A DNA stretch of 64,000 bases from Turritopsis dohrnii (lineage: Eukaryota > Cnidaria > Hydrozoa > Anthoathecata > Oceaniidae), in assembly GCA_027922465.2 (NCBI GenBank), contig BQMF02000664.1:121255-185254 (forward strand). Reading direction: 5' to 3'. The position numbers were made by a program, and so were the translations under genes. The notes under the pieces are model-generated. The model was not told the DNA's origin. It was given only the letters and a program-made list of their open reading frames with translations, and made no database searches. Below are positions 13,487 through 26,800 of this stretch, piece after piece (the stretch's first letter is position 1; each line of letters begins with the position of its first letter).

Positions 13487-14042
13487 AAATGAAGTTGAAG
13501 TGTACGTAAATGTGTTGTTTCTTTTGTGATATCATTTTTTATTACACATGAAATCTCATCAAAATTTTCTGGTGTCTATAAATTTTCTAAATTTCACCGT
13601 CTTCTAACCTTAATTTGTTTAACGGCTGACAATAGCACCCATGTGTAACTCTTCATTGAAGCCAGGGTTTCACCTAATGTTTTCATTTATTTCTCTCTTT
13701 CTCTGGCTCTGAGCAAACTGCTAAAATAATTGCAGCTAGAACATCTTTGTCCGAGTCATTAGCCATGCTTACAGCACAATATGAAACTAAACTCATAATA
13801 AAAACACGTATGTATATACATACGAATGTGTGTGATTTTTTCATGCACCAAATGAGTAAAACCTTGTGGGTTTCGAAACTCATGTGTCAAAAACTAATAG
13901 TGTATTTCCCACTTAAGAGTTAAGATGATACTCTTTTCTATATTTGGTTCATGCATACCTGGACATTTTAGAAAAAATAACATCAACTTCTCTTGTGTTT
14001 GAAGGCGAAGGCCTTTTGCCGTATGAGGTCATGCCAGTTTAG

Positions 14043-14270
14043 ATGACCATTAACGAATTAGAAGAAAATGAAGATGGCACTAAAACATTGTCTCCAGCTT
14101 TTGTGAAAAATAACAGCATGTTACAAAAGGTGGAGAATCAAGAACATATAGCCATAGCTTTGGAGAAGTTTACTGAGCTAACCAATGATGGTATGCTGAA
14201 TGCATCCCAAATTAGAAAAGGGCTCGCTATTGAATTAATCCCTTCTTTCAAAACAGATTTGAGCATTTGA
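14043..14270 (+). pseudogene. Unidentified short open frame, 75 codons
   Basis: Opens TTAGATGACC with an ATG and reads MTINELEENEDGTKTLSPAF, ending SFKTDLSI and a TGA. Its composition (Glu/Asn/Lys, few rare residues) is more protein-like than the AT-rich chance frames around it, and it lies 480 bp before CAB39 exon A. No splice sites join it to CAB39 and the sequence does not match MO25. Possibly a fragment of a mobile-element protein; chance is not excluded. Confidence 0.2.
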
Positions 14271-14752
14271 TGGTAAACATTACTGGTGAATTAAAACAAT
14301 TTCAATCTATTGTGAGCGTCAATTTTGGAAGCAAATTGCAGAGTAACTCAATCGACGCAGTGGAATGTATTTTAAAAAGACAAAGTTTTAAAATAAAAGT
14401 AAACTTTTTCCCCCAAGGAATTTACCAAAATGGCGAACATATTTAACACCCCTCTTCATGAATAATTCAGTTTTCAACAACTTTCAGGGGAGCAATCTTA
14501 TGAATGGTCTGTTATAACTCAGTCCATACTTCCACCGTTGGTATGGCACTGTCTTGTTGTAGCATGTTGCATGTTCGACAGTGTCTACTAGGCAATTCTG
14601 GAAAATCAATAGAATCGATTAGATATCTTGTGCCATTCTCACATGTAAACACACATTGTAAAGAAATATTGTGATGCTATATAGCAAATTTCAATACAGC
14701 CGTTCATAGTATCTTTGCGTAAAAGTTGTAAATGTTTATTTTTGTCATTTAG

Positions 14753-14818
14753 GTTTTCACCCAATATCGCGTTCTTCTTGATTCAGAAAATTATGTGACA
14801 AAAAGACAGTCATTGAAG
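14753..14818 (+). CDS. CAB39: CAB39 exon A (22 codons)
   Basis: The exon is preceded by the acceptor TTTGTCATTTAG and followed by the donor AAG|GTATGT. It translates [20 protein letters not shown] then LK, the helix before the last MO25 repeats. It is phase 0 at both ends. The upstream partner exon, ending near the family's YDRF motif, was not seen in 1-14752. Confidence 0.93.
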
Positions 14819-17800
14819 GTATGTTATTTGGTTAATACTTATGTAGGTAATTGTATTTTCACTTTTCTATGCTTTTCTTTGTAAACGTGTTAACAAGACA
14901 TAGATGTTTTTTTTCTCTGTTCAAGTAGGAGTATTCTAGGTGTTCTAAAAACAATTTGACTTCTTGTATGCAGTGTGGCATCATTTAATGTTGTGGTGGT
15001 ATCATTTTGATAGATTTTTAATGATTTGGGATTTTCCATTTTGTCATTAGCAACATGGTGATAATTTTGGGAAAATTATGACCAATATTTTCTGTTTTCT
15101 TTATCTCACCCAAGCAGCGTTATAAATGTTTGTATAGTCGGTTATGCAAGTCAAGATTTTAGCAATCCAGGGAATGTTTTGACAAGGACGTTAAGTTTTA
15201 TTCTGTTGGAATATTGTGGAAAGAGCAAAACATAGATCAACCATGGATTTTATTGGTAGTGTGTTAAGCATTTGTACTGCAAGATTATAGCCAGAAATCT
15301 GTGTAAATGGTGTATGGTGGCTGTGAAAGCATTTTGATGCTAAAGTGAGCTAATTGTCTTGTAAAAGGGAAATCATAACGTATCATAAAATGTTTTTCGT
15401 TCGCTTGCTTCTACATTATTATTTATCTTATCGGGATCTGTATCATCTATCAATTGCTGATTTACTCATAAAAAGACCCAATTTAATTTCTATTCCATGC
15501 ATTAACTTTGGAGTGCTCTATAATGATAAGGTATCGGTATATGAGGGGTTAAAAAATTGAGATATTTTTAAGAAAAATTGTAGCATCATTGAAATGACTG
15601 CGCACATTCGGATCAATTTTGAAAGTAAGTCTTGATGTTTTTATGAACCTAGACTTAAAGTTAGAAATTCAAATGTATTGTTATAAAAAATTTTTAAATT
15701 CCTCTCCATGAAATGAAAACCATTTCATGGATAGAAATTTCAGACCATAAAAAGAGTCCATAATCAAGTTATTTTCTCATATCTTTAGCTCCTTGGAGAG
15801 TTGTTGTTAGATCGGCACAATTTTGTTGTTATGACCAGATATATCAGTAACCCAGACAACTTAAAACTGATGATGAACTTATTACGAGATAAAAGTCGAA
15901 ACATTCAGTTTGAAGCTTTTCATGTCTTTAAGGTAAGCATTCATCTCCTTATTTTGGCTTAAACAAGGTGACGTGTCATGTCTGCCCCTTAAATGCGATT
16001 TTCCATTCCTCAAATTTGAGCTTTTAAGATGTCAGCAAGCTCCCATTGTTGGAAACGTGTACCATATTAAAACACCTATGAACTAGCAAAGACCTATTAA
16101 AATGCAGGACATGCAACCCTATTGTTTTGTGTTTGAACCATGCTCGTTGTTCATTATTTTAACTTGAATAATAAATTCATGATTTGTTAGTTCAATAGGA
16201 CATCATTTTAGTGGATGGTCTCACGTTCATCTTATATATAATAGCGAGTGTGTGTCACACTTGTATTTTAGAGAGTGATACATTTTTATGAATTTTACAG
16301 TCAAAAACCGTTTAATCGTGAACCATTGCATTGGATCCCCAATCAAATGCAATGTTTTTGGGGATTGGAGTACAGGTGATGGGAAGACAAAAAATTTGAG
16401 CCTAATTTCTTTTTGGTGATGCGGTTATGACATTAAATAATATGTCATTAAAATCTTTGATCGATGATATGTTTATAGCAGTTTGTCATAACGAAACGAT
16501 CCCAAACATTTTTTTCTCAGTTTTTCGAGCTCTACAACATGGGTACACTTTTGAGTCGCTATTTGTTGCTTTGATTTTTTCGTCACGGGTTACGTTCATG
16601 GGAAAGGCGGATTAATTTTCTAAATTAGTTTTGGTAAAAAGTTTTAACCGGAAAATATTTTTCTATATTATAGTATTGCGTAAGGTTTTGAATATATCTA
16701 TATCTTTCAGATCTTCCGAGTTAACGATAGTCTCTAACCTCTAAACACATGTTCGGTTTTTATGAAATATCTCATGTACTTTCATTTTTTCCCCTATGAG
16801 AGTATACATTTTCTGAAAGCTAAATAAATTCTCTATCGATCTATCACATTAATTCTAATTTTTTAAAAGTTAACTCCAAACAAGAAAAAAATTGTCAAAG
16901 GAATTTGATTTTTCCCATGCTATTCGAGCTCCAAGCCCCCTCAGCCTCATCCATTTCTTGTGAAATTTATATCTATGTGATCCTCATCATATCGCTAACA
17001 AAAGGTTGCCTCATTTTTTCTTTAAAAGCAATTTTAAATCATTGTTAACATCCTAACACCGTATTTACGCATGGTCTGTCTCGATTATTCATAACTTTCT
17101 CAGCTGTTACTAAATATTAGACAAAAGTGAGCCACCTTTTTTTTCCTAAGATCCCATTGGTTCGAATAAACGTCATTCCATTGACATTGATTGATGTTTA
17201 ACAGCTAAAAAATCGTTGTCGAGATATCAACGATTTTAGTTTTTTCAAAGATCAATTGTGTTTACATAATATCTAAATAGAAATTAGCGAATGACACATG
17301 ATTGAAAGAAAAATACGAATAAAGTTCAGCAACGTTTATTGAATCTTCGAAAAAGATCACATGTTTTAACAAAAGATATTTAATTTAAAAACTGTTGAGT
17401 AGATCTCAAAAATAGCATTTTTTGGAAAAAGTGCTTCTAGATTTAATTTTTTGACTCCAGAAACTTATATGCTAAAAATTACATAGGAAACGCTAAAAAA
17501 ATTTTTTGCTATTTTTTGAGCAAACAGGTTAGAGACTATCCTTAAGGTGGTATGTTGATCATCGACATCTCTGTAAAGGTAAGTCATAACGTAATGATCC
17601 CACACATTGTTTATAGGTTTTTTGAGACGTAATTTTCGAAATTAAAGCTTGTAAAAAAGACTTTACACTGGATACTAGCTGTAATTGATAATAACAATAA
17701 TGTGTCAGAAATTTTCAAAGATTTCATCGAAGATACAAGCTCGTCAATGTAGTAAATACAGTGCGAATGCATTGGAAAAAAGCAAAATGCCCAAGATACA

Positions 17801-20800
17801 AGCTACATTAACACACACTTGATTATGGAAGTGTCAAAAATTGAATAAAACGAACTTTAATCCTAGTGTCGGGAGCTTGGTGATAGCAAAATAAACCCAA
17901 TAGTTGAAGAAAATACACTAAATATTCTGTTGTTTTAAAGGGAAATTAAGGCTTGAATTTTCTTTTCTTATTTTGAGCATGAAATATTTCACTTATCCTA
18001 GATCAACGCCTTTTTATGTATAAAAAGTATCCTAAATGAAAAAAAAAATACTAAAAAAGACAGCAGAGTTAAATTGACATTACACCTTTCTATTGTAAAA
18101 GACATGACGTCACAGAGCAAATTTCATTTGCCAAATGTCTGGCGTTCATGAAAGTTCAGCGTCTAGTTTTGAAATTGACGTAAGTGATCATGATGAAGAT
18201 AAATAAGAAGAATTAAAGGGGAAGTTAACACAAAAATAAAATCACGTAATCTTTTTATATATTTGCCTAATTAGTCCAAATAAACTTAAAAAATAAACTT
18301 TTACGTGTCAAAAACATGATAATCCTTGTAACGATGCATATATACCGTAGAATTCCACGTATAAGCCCCCCCACCCCCCGCCCGAAGATAAGCCCACCTT
18401 TTTGTTAACACAAGACTAGGTCCACATATAAGTCCCCGTATAAATATTAGCATTCACTGTTTTTTATTGTGTTCCGTACATAACGCTTATATATTGGGTA
18501 ATACGGATCAAACGCCATTACCTTTTGTCATGGACAACAATAGGACCTACGACAAGACTGGTGCTGACGAAGTTTGGATCGCAACTGGCCAATCTGGTCT
18601 CGATAAACGCCAGTGTACGATTCAGTTAACCATTTTTGCCGATGGAAGTGCATTACCACCTTTTGTAATCTTTCGTGGGAAAAGATGCCCTAGTGAAGAT
18701 AAAGGGAATCGAAGGATACAAAATGCCAATGGCGGAGAAGGAGTTCCAGATGGAAAGTGAGGATGAGAGCGAGAGTGGTGGTGGCGATGATGATAGCAAA
18801 GACGAAGACGACGAATTCGAAGAAGAGTCTAGCTCATCAGAGAGTGACTGACTGATTTTAATTGTATTTTACTTCATATATATTTCATAGAAAAACATTT
18901 GATTATTGTTACGTGTTATTATCGTTTACTAACACAAAACTAGGTCCGCTGATGGAAGGCAGATGGAAGTGCCAATCTGCGGAATTCTACGGTATGTCGC
19001 AAATAGAGATTTTTGAGCCGACCACTAAATTTAGTGTTGGACTGGCACTAGTATGACGCCAGAAAGTTCAAAAGCACTATACAGCATTAATTGCATACAG
19101 GAACACACTGATTGCATACATGTGCACAGGATAATTTTGGATTGCAAAAAATTAACAAGGAATGTTATAATTTCGTCCCACTTCAGAGGACTGCGACTAA
19201 GAGATACCAGATTTATTCTTGCTGCAACTGTTTAGATTAAAGCCAGAGTTGCCTTCATCTGAAGTAAATATACTATTAGGAGGCAGTGATGGAGAATCAA
19301 TCGATTATGAAGAGCCACAAGGATAATAAGTGGTGTTTATGTGGTAGTCAGTGTAGGGTGATGCAAACCTCTGCTGACAGCTTGTGTTGCTGTGACACAA
19401 ATAATAAGATTCCTGGTAACTACTTTGATGGCAGACATTAATCAGTTCAAAAATACTGATTATGTCTACTTTCATTTATTTCATTTTATAAACAAAATTT
19501 AGTTTCTCTCTCTTTCACGCTCATGTCAATTTAGCGACTCTCTCGTTGTTGTTGTTGTTGTTGTTGTTGTTGGTTGAAATTTTTCTACAAACATTTCAAT
19601 TTTCACCATTGTTCTTCTCCTTTGTGCTTTCATTGGATTTTTCAATTAAATAATTATCAGAAATCAGAATATACACCTGACGCATAGACATTTCAGGGGG
19701 TTTAAATAAAAGAATGTATAATTCTTTTGTAGGCAAATGATTTCAACATGACCCCCATCCTCGGTTGAGTGTTTAGGACTTGCAATATTTTTCAAAAATT
19801 ACAAAATCTTACACATAAAGAAAACACTTCAGAAAACATTCTAATAAATCATTTTCTTACCTGAAGATCTCTTAAAAGCATTCTGGTTCAAAGTGTTCCA
19901 ACAAACAAAAAGTCTTGAGTATTTTTGTAAATCTCCTTTCCTTTTAATGTTATGATATTAATATTTTTTTTCTGTTGACAAAATCTCGTGGAAACTCAGG
20001 TGTTTATCTAGTGAAGTCTATCACCGCACAGTTTGGCATAACTTATGTTAAAAAATTCTTTAAAAAATACATAAAAAAACGAATTTGAACTAGAATAAAC
20101 TAGAAATAACAGTGAACATGCACTGACTCCTCATTAATGATTTTTCTTTTTGAACTTTGTGACGTCAAAATTCGCGCTCGTTCCAGTTTCTTTTATGCTC
20201 AAAAGGGGCTATTATTTTGTTGTGTGTTTTGATAAGTTAAAGATAGAATTTTTACCAAAATTAATTCAAGATGCACTGAAAGATAGGCTTTTCTGTCATT
20301 TTTATGTTATCAACCATGATATATCAAAAATTTTTTGTGTTAACTTCCCCTTAAAACTCAGGTATTTGAAAAATATGAATTCGGGCAGGAAGTTTTATTA
20401 CCAATCACATCACCAGAAGCTTCATTTTTGTATGATCTCCATTGCAATTGAGTAAAATTATTATGTTTGACCTTTTTTAATGGTCACAGAAGATTAATGA
20501 AACCTTTCTGCAGCTAATATAAAAAATTTTCTCGCATTTTTGCAACTTTAAAAATTAAATAACATAAGGGTAATTGCAGTCAAAGTTGACAGTGCCAGTG
20601 ATTCGGTCAAAGTTTTGATTCTTTTTTGTTTGAAAAATTGTTTGGACGTAGTTGACGATGCACCACTAGTCAGTACCATACAAGTTATGATCCTGACATT
20701 CTTTATCAATTGTCGTTTTTCTTTTTACATTTTTGATATAAACAGAATACATATCAATAACTGCTCAATATAACCTTTTCTCCTCAAAGTTTGTTTTGTT

Positions 20801-23800
20801 GCCATGTTAAGGGAGAGCAATAAGAAACTTGGATGAAAACAATATAAAGAAAAAAGACTTTGAGCAGAACAGAACAAGCAAAATGTAGGAAAGATAATTA
20901 CAATAAAGAAACACTGAAAATCGAAACAAAACGATTCTTTTATTGAATGAAACAGAAAAGTCTGTAAGTTGCTATATAAAATTAGTTCAGCAACAAAACT
21001 CAAAGCATTTCCAAATTGACAAGGAAATCTTTATTAATCAAGCATAAATCTTCCACTACTGACAACCTACATTCCCAATCTAACATTAACATTGATTCGA
21101 TCTTGAGTAACAAACTGCTTAAAGAATTATTTAAAAAGTGAAAACATTTCCCAATATATCAACAAACTTTTGATTTTCACAGTGAGAAATCACAACTTCC
21201 AGAAATATTTTGTAAAATTGAGAGTTGAGAACATGCGAGTATTCGATAATGGTTGAAGTTGTAAATGTTTGTGTAAAAGTAAAAAAAAGACTGACAAGTT
21301 TGAAGCTTTTATATCAATTTTTACAAATTTATTAATATTTTCTTCCTGCTATCAAAACTAAATGACATCTTGAATACACACTGAAAATGTCTTTTCAAGT
21401 CTTTTCATACATAAACTCGATGACATTGTGAAAACAATTAATCTATTATACTAATTACGAGTGTGCATCCGCTTTTTTCACGCGTTCACTCTCTAAAATT
21501 TCAGGCCGTTTTTGCGACCATTTATTCCTAAAAGTGTGCCAGACCACGGTTAGTATTTTTCTACGATTAGTATTAGGAAAGATACCTTTACATTGCATTT
21601 TCATCGTTTCAAGTGTTTTGATTGTTCGTGAGATCAAGAAACAATAGACAACAACGAAAGTTTATAAGATATATTAATGTTTTTAGGGTAAGTACGCTTT
21701 AGAACTATTTTGTTTGTTTGTTTTGTTTTTCTTATAGTATTGATAGGGTTTCTGCGTCATTATTTTTCAAATAATACGTGATTGAAGAAATGAATATCAT
21801 GGTTTTTAATCATGACGTTGTCAAGAAAATCGCAATTGTTTACAATTCACATTTCGACACTTTTATGACTTTTGCGTTTCACTTTTATTTACATTGGGGT
21901 TTGGATTCCATGAACAGTTACAGCGTTTTTAAAGGAGAATTAACGTCAAAATTAATGTGCCTCTTTTTTTCGATAGTTCGATAGTATTGTTAAAGAAGAA
22001 CTCTTGTTCAAAATTTCAGCTTCATTGCACCATGTTTCGTCAAGTTATGACCAAATAAAGTTTTCTATCTTTTTGAAACTGTGACGTCACGTATGTCCAA
22101 GGTTAAGTTTGCGTTTGTGATCTAACATTTATGATCACGCTAACAATAAATGAAATCGATTAACTTTTTCCTTTTCAATTGACTATTGAAATGTTTTTAA
22201 ACATCAAAGAAAGAAAAAAAGTTAATGCAGCTACGTCGTAGGGGGAATACGCGGATGAATAAAGTATTTTTCTATTTTTAATTTAACTTTTTTTTCACTT
22301 TTTAATAAGCTTCCAATTTTAAAGTTAATAAGACTGAAATGACGGTTTGTAAGGCATATGGATGCTTTTTCATTACCGCGACTATCTTATAAAAACCAGG
22401 TTATATTCTGTGTAAAGAAAAAATTTTTCATTAATTGTTCTATTTATTTAACAACAATAAAAAAAAGATTGTGCGCAATATAACAAACTCAGAAAAAAAT
22501 ATACAAAAAAATACATACTAGAAATGTTTTCACCAATAAAATACGATAATCTTATTTTAGATGTGAAATTTTTGACGGTCCTTGAAGTTTTTCTTGTATC
22601 TTTGAAATTGAATGTACGCAGTTTCCAGAACAGTTTTATTGAGACAGATAATATCGAAATCTTTGTGCTCAGTTATACAACACCTTCAACGCTGCTTATG
22701 CTATCTTCGTCCATATACATTATAAAACAGATGGACATGCGTGACGTCACAACTGTAATAACGGTTAGTTGTGGAACATAACTTAAAATGCTTATTTAAA
22801 GCGAAATAAAAATTTTTAACAAATTTGGATAAAGCCATTTGATTTGTAAAAAGATAAAGTTTTATTTTAGCGAAAGTTGCTTTTTGACGTTAATTCTCCT
22901 TTAATCTTTTTGTTGTTTGCCTGTATGCACAATTTATTTTTACTACTGTATATATCGTATCGTGAAAGATTTATTATGAATATTTTGATGTTTCAGATCT
23001 TCTGAATAAAAAGTTTTTCTGTTCAAAACTCCAGTGTTGAACTAAAAATGCTTTAGATGGAGTACGATTTAATTAAAAGTGTGAAGAGTGTATTGTATTG
23101 CATTTTCTGGACAGCGCGTATTTTTATTTTTGATGGGTTTTGACTTTTCTGTTCTGCGCTTCAGTGTTGATTGCATACCTGGAAAAATGTTTGATCTAGA
23201 TTGCGTCTGTTTAAGTGAATCATTAAATCAGGGGAACCATTGCATTGCCTCTTCAATTAGATTCGAAGTTATTTGGAAAATATCTCTAGAACTTCTAAGA
23301 AAATAACTGACATTTTTTATGGTCAATGACATTGACAAAGGGGTGAAAAACAGCTTTTACGTCACTAAAATGTTTGATCGACAATATCTCGATAACGGTT
23401 GGTTGTCGCTTAACGATCCTGTACATGTTTCGGTATATTGTTTAGAGTTCAACAATACAGTTAGAACTTCCAAATTCGATCTCTCTAAATTTATGGATCG
23501 AATTTTATGGTAGTTGCACCTTCTGTTTCTTTTTCTTAAGGTGAGGGTGTAGGGAATTAGAGAGAGTTTACAGTACTTACAACACTGATGCACTTTCTGT
23601 TCGTTATTCTGTGATATAATTTTTGCGTCACCTTTTTTTGAGATGTCATTTTTAGAATTAAAACCTGTAAAATTGTTTTACACGGGATACTAGTGTTATC
23701 TGGTTTTAAGAGATCTTTTGAAGACGTATGCTGGGGATTTTAAATGGGTACTTTTTATGAAGACATGATTAAGACGAATTAAAGGGTTTTTGAAAACATC

Positions 23801-26800
23801 TTGTGCTGGCTGGATACATTTAACTGTTACAGAGATATGGTCCCTCAGATATTTTGTTGATGTCATACGCCTGTCCCAAAGAAAATTTTCATTCCAAATT
23901 CCAAATTCTTTTGTTACTTCTTCGGCAATATCGCGGGCCACAAAAAAGGTCAGTTCACTCTACAACTGGCAAGTTTTCAATGTATTATAAAATCTACAAA
24001 GGGAGAAAGACTGAAATCTCGTCTCCCGTTCTCAGCACAGTTTCAAAACATGAGTTTTCATGTTGTGCATAGAACCTGCAAATATGTCATAAAAGGTAAA
24101 CTCTTTTCTGAACAAGGTTTTATTTCAATCACGTCGTTGCCATCGTTCTTGAACTCCCTGTTCAGCTGTGTGGAACAGAGCTGAGCCACACACTTCAGCA
24201 CGACTGGGCTCGACTGTTTAAAAGCCAACCAAACCATGTCATGCTGAAGCAGGTCCAAGTTTGGATCGGCCAGCAATCTTATAAGATGAATCTCATGTTA
24301 TCTTATTAAGGTTTTATGAACAAAAGATGATGCTGAAAACAAAAGAGAACAAATCAAAATTATCATGCACCATGATTCCCAACAACATTGATTGGTACAT
24401 GAATTAGAGACATTGTTGTTGTCCTAATTTATTATTATATTATACTATGTTACTAGTGTCCCGGGTAAAAACTTTTTATCGAACTTAACTTCGAAAACAT
24501 TAGGTCAAATCCACCATTCCCGTGTACGTACCCCGTGACGAAAAAATATATCATGGAATCGCAACTCAAAAGTCTACCTATGTTGTAGAGCTTCAAAAAC
24601 TGAGCAAAGAAATGTATGGGATCTTTTCGCTACGACCAACCGTTGCAGAGATCTCGTCGATCAAAGATTTTGATGGCGTCATAACCGCAGTACCAAATAA
24701 AATTTAGGCCCAAATGTTGCGTCACCCCATCACTCATATTGCTGACCCCAAAAAACGTCAGTTATCCCTATTGGTTCTCGAGATATTTCCCCAAGAATGT
24801 TGCGTTCGATTGGGGATGCAATGCAATGATCCCCCGTGATCATAAAAAACTGACGTCAAAAGATGCCACGTGCTTTTGGAATGATCGTGAAAAAAGTGTC
24901 TCTCGCCTCTACGTGGTTTTATGCACACATAAGAGGGCGATGACCGTAAAAATTAAACAAATATATCACTCTCTAAAATAAAAGTGGGATGCACAACGCG
25001 GATTATTACAATAAGATTTAGGAAGTTCGTATGCTAAAATTGTTTAGACATTTTTCATATTACTTTTGTGTTGTTTTAGGGAAGTAAACAACAAGGATTT
25101 TGAAGCACAGCTTGAAATCTGAAATTTTGCCAACCATACATTTTATTTTTGTATATGTTTTAGCTCTAAATCTTTCATTCAATAAATTATATTCATTGCA
25201 CTGATTTTTGGCGGATCTTGCCTTTAAGATATTAATTGGATTTCTGTGTTTGCAAGAAAGCCATATAACAAATTCTTGTTCTTCGTGTTTTTCTTCTTTG
25301 ACTGTCCTCGACCAGTGTTATCATGATCAATAAAACCTTTTTATATTTTTTCTCACTTTGGCTTTTTTTTGTTTTGAATTAAAGTTTGAAACGCAAATTT
25401 CTAATGGATTTTTTGCTTAATTGTTTTTTTTTGAAAAAGGTTTTTTTTTTACTTTTGGCTCTTACAAAATTTCTTTAACCAATCTTATTTTGGTTATAAA
25501 ATACGTATCCATGCTTTCAGTTCACACACTTCTTTTGTTTGTAGCAAATACTTTCTGATATTAGTTGTTATGTCTTATTTACACTTGTTTACACACAGGG
25601 TCAACACTTGTAAGGTATATTAGAAAGGTATATTAGCATCAGTGTGACTTATGCCCTAAGAAATAACAAAAAGTTACAAAGTTTTGTGCAGATTTTCATC
25701 TGTTTAAGTTTTCTAATTGGTTTGCATATTCCATAGTGGTTTTGAAATACCACAATTATCGAGTTTGTCCTGAAGTTTAATCATGTCAACCCTTGAATGA
25801 AGGGGATTATTTTATGCCTGTTTCGATGCATTAAAAGTTACAAGTGTTAAGACTGGAGCCTCAATGCTATTCGTCTCATGATCATAATGCGAGACAGTTC
25901 TAAAACGATTTTGAGTGAGTGTTGAGCTTCCTAAAAAACTGGCTTTGTCGAATCGTTTAAGCATGTAAGTATGCCACTTACCAGGCCCATAATAAAAAAA
26001 CATTTGTTTTTGGACAAAAATTTGTTTTTATTTCCGTTGTGTAGCTTGCAATGTATAGCTTGCTGTGTAAACAAATTGGAATGCTTGAGCGCGGGGATAT
26101 TTTTAGCTAAAGCTACATGCTAGTATAGTTATCTGGATGTTTTTCCTAGTGTAAAGCTTCTTCCTTACCACAAATTTACCCAAGTAGATTTTAAATTTTT
26201 ATTATAATTAGACTTTCTGTCTTATATTCTTTCAATTATCAAAAGCTACCCACAAGATATATTGCAGTACTACTATCATTGCCATTGAAAACATAACAAT
26301 TTCTGAAAAATTGGAACAACCCTCTAAATTGTAGGTTTTTAATTATTTTAAATATCCAACCTGCGTTATTTAATTAGAAATTGATTTCGAAAATCTGCGC
26401 TAGATTAAAAGAATTGTGGTATTGATTATTGTAGCTATATTTCTGGTGTTCTGCAAAGTTTATTGTAGCTATATTTCTGGTGTTCTGTTTATTTCTTAAT
26501 AGGTGTTTGTGGCGAATCCAAATAAGACCCAACCAATTTTAGATATATTACTCAAAAATAAAGACAAGCTTGTGGAATTTCTAACAAATTTTCATACCGA
26601 TAGAACAGGTTAGTATTCTTTCTTATTCTGTTTAATTTTTTTTGAATCGACTGTAGGTCATAACTATCTTGGTTGATTTTATTTTAAAATTTGGTTGAAA
26701 AAAAAGTTATTTGCTCAAAATGACTAGACAATAATTTGAAAGTCCATGAAATAAAAGGAATGATCTGAAAAAGTATGTCAAATACAATGTTTATTTTATT

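Larger units (their letters stand above)
10113..13915. mobile_element. Outer MITE-like element of a three-deep nest
   Basis: Imperfect inverted ends of about 37 bp: left CTTTAAAGTGTGAAATACAC then TATGAGTTTTGACGCATG; right CATGTGTCAAAAACTAATAG then TGTATTTCCCACTTAAG. Without the inserted 10363-13486 element it would be only about 0.7 kb. No coding sequence. Confidence 0.55.
18217..20350. mobile_element. TTAA-flanked element carrying pogo and P2X7-type remnants
   Basis: Left TTAA then AGGGGAAGTTAACACAAAAA; right TTTTGTGTTAACTTCCCC then TTAA. The inner pogo deletion element (18345-18992) was a later insertion. A P2X7-type zinc motif remains at 19322-19441. TTAA duplication suggests piggyBac, Kolobok or Sola3; the terminus AGGGGAAGTTAAC resembles AGGAGAATTAACG of 21933-22900. 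Confidence 0.72.
15933..26502 (+). other. CAB39 intron B/C, 10.6 kb
   Basis: GT...AG intron holding R1 repeat copies (16268-16660, 17555-17690, 23230-23695, 24461-24985), an 815-bp inverted-repeat element (16726-17540), a TTAA element with pogo and P2X7-type remnants (18217-20350) and a TTAA MITE (21933-22900). The parts 20460-21900 and 24990-26500 show only AT-rich DNA with homopolymer runs; I see nothing specific there. Confidence 0.85.

Noticed and set aside
19241..19441. P2X7 receptor gene
   Set aside because: No channel domain, only the short zinc motif, and it sits within TTAA transposon ends.
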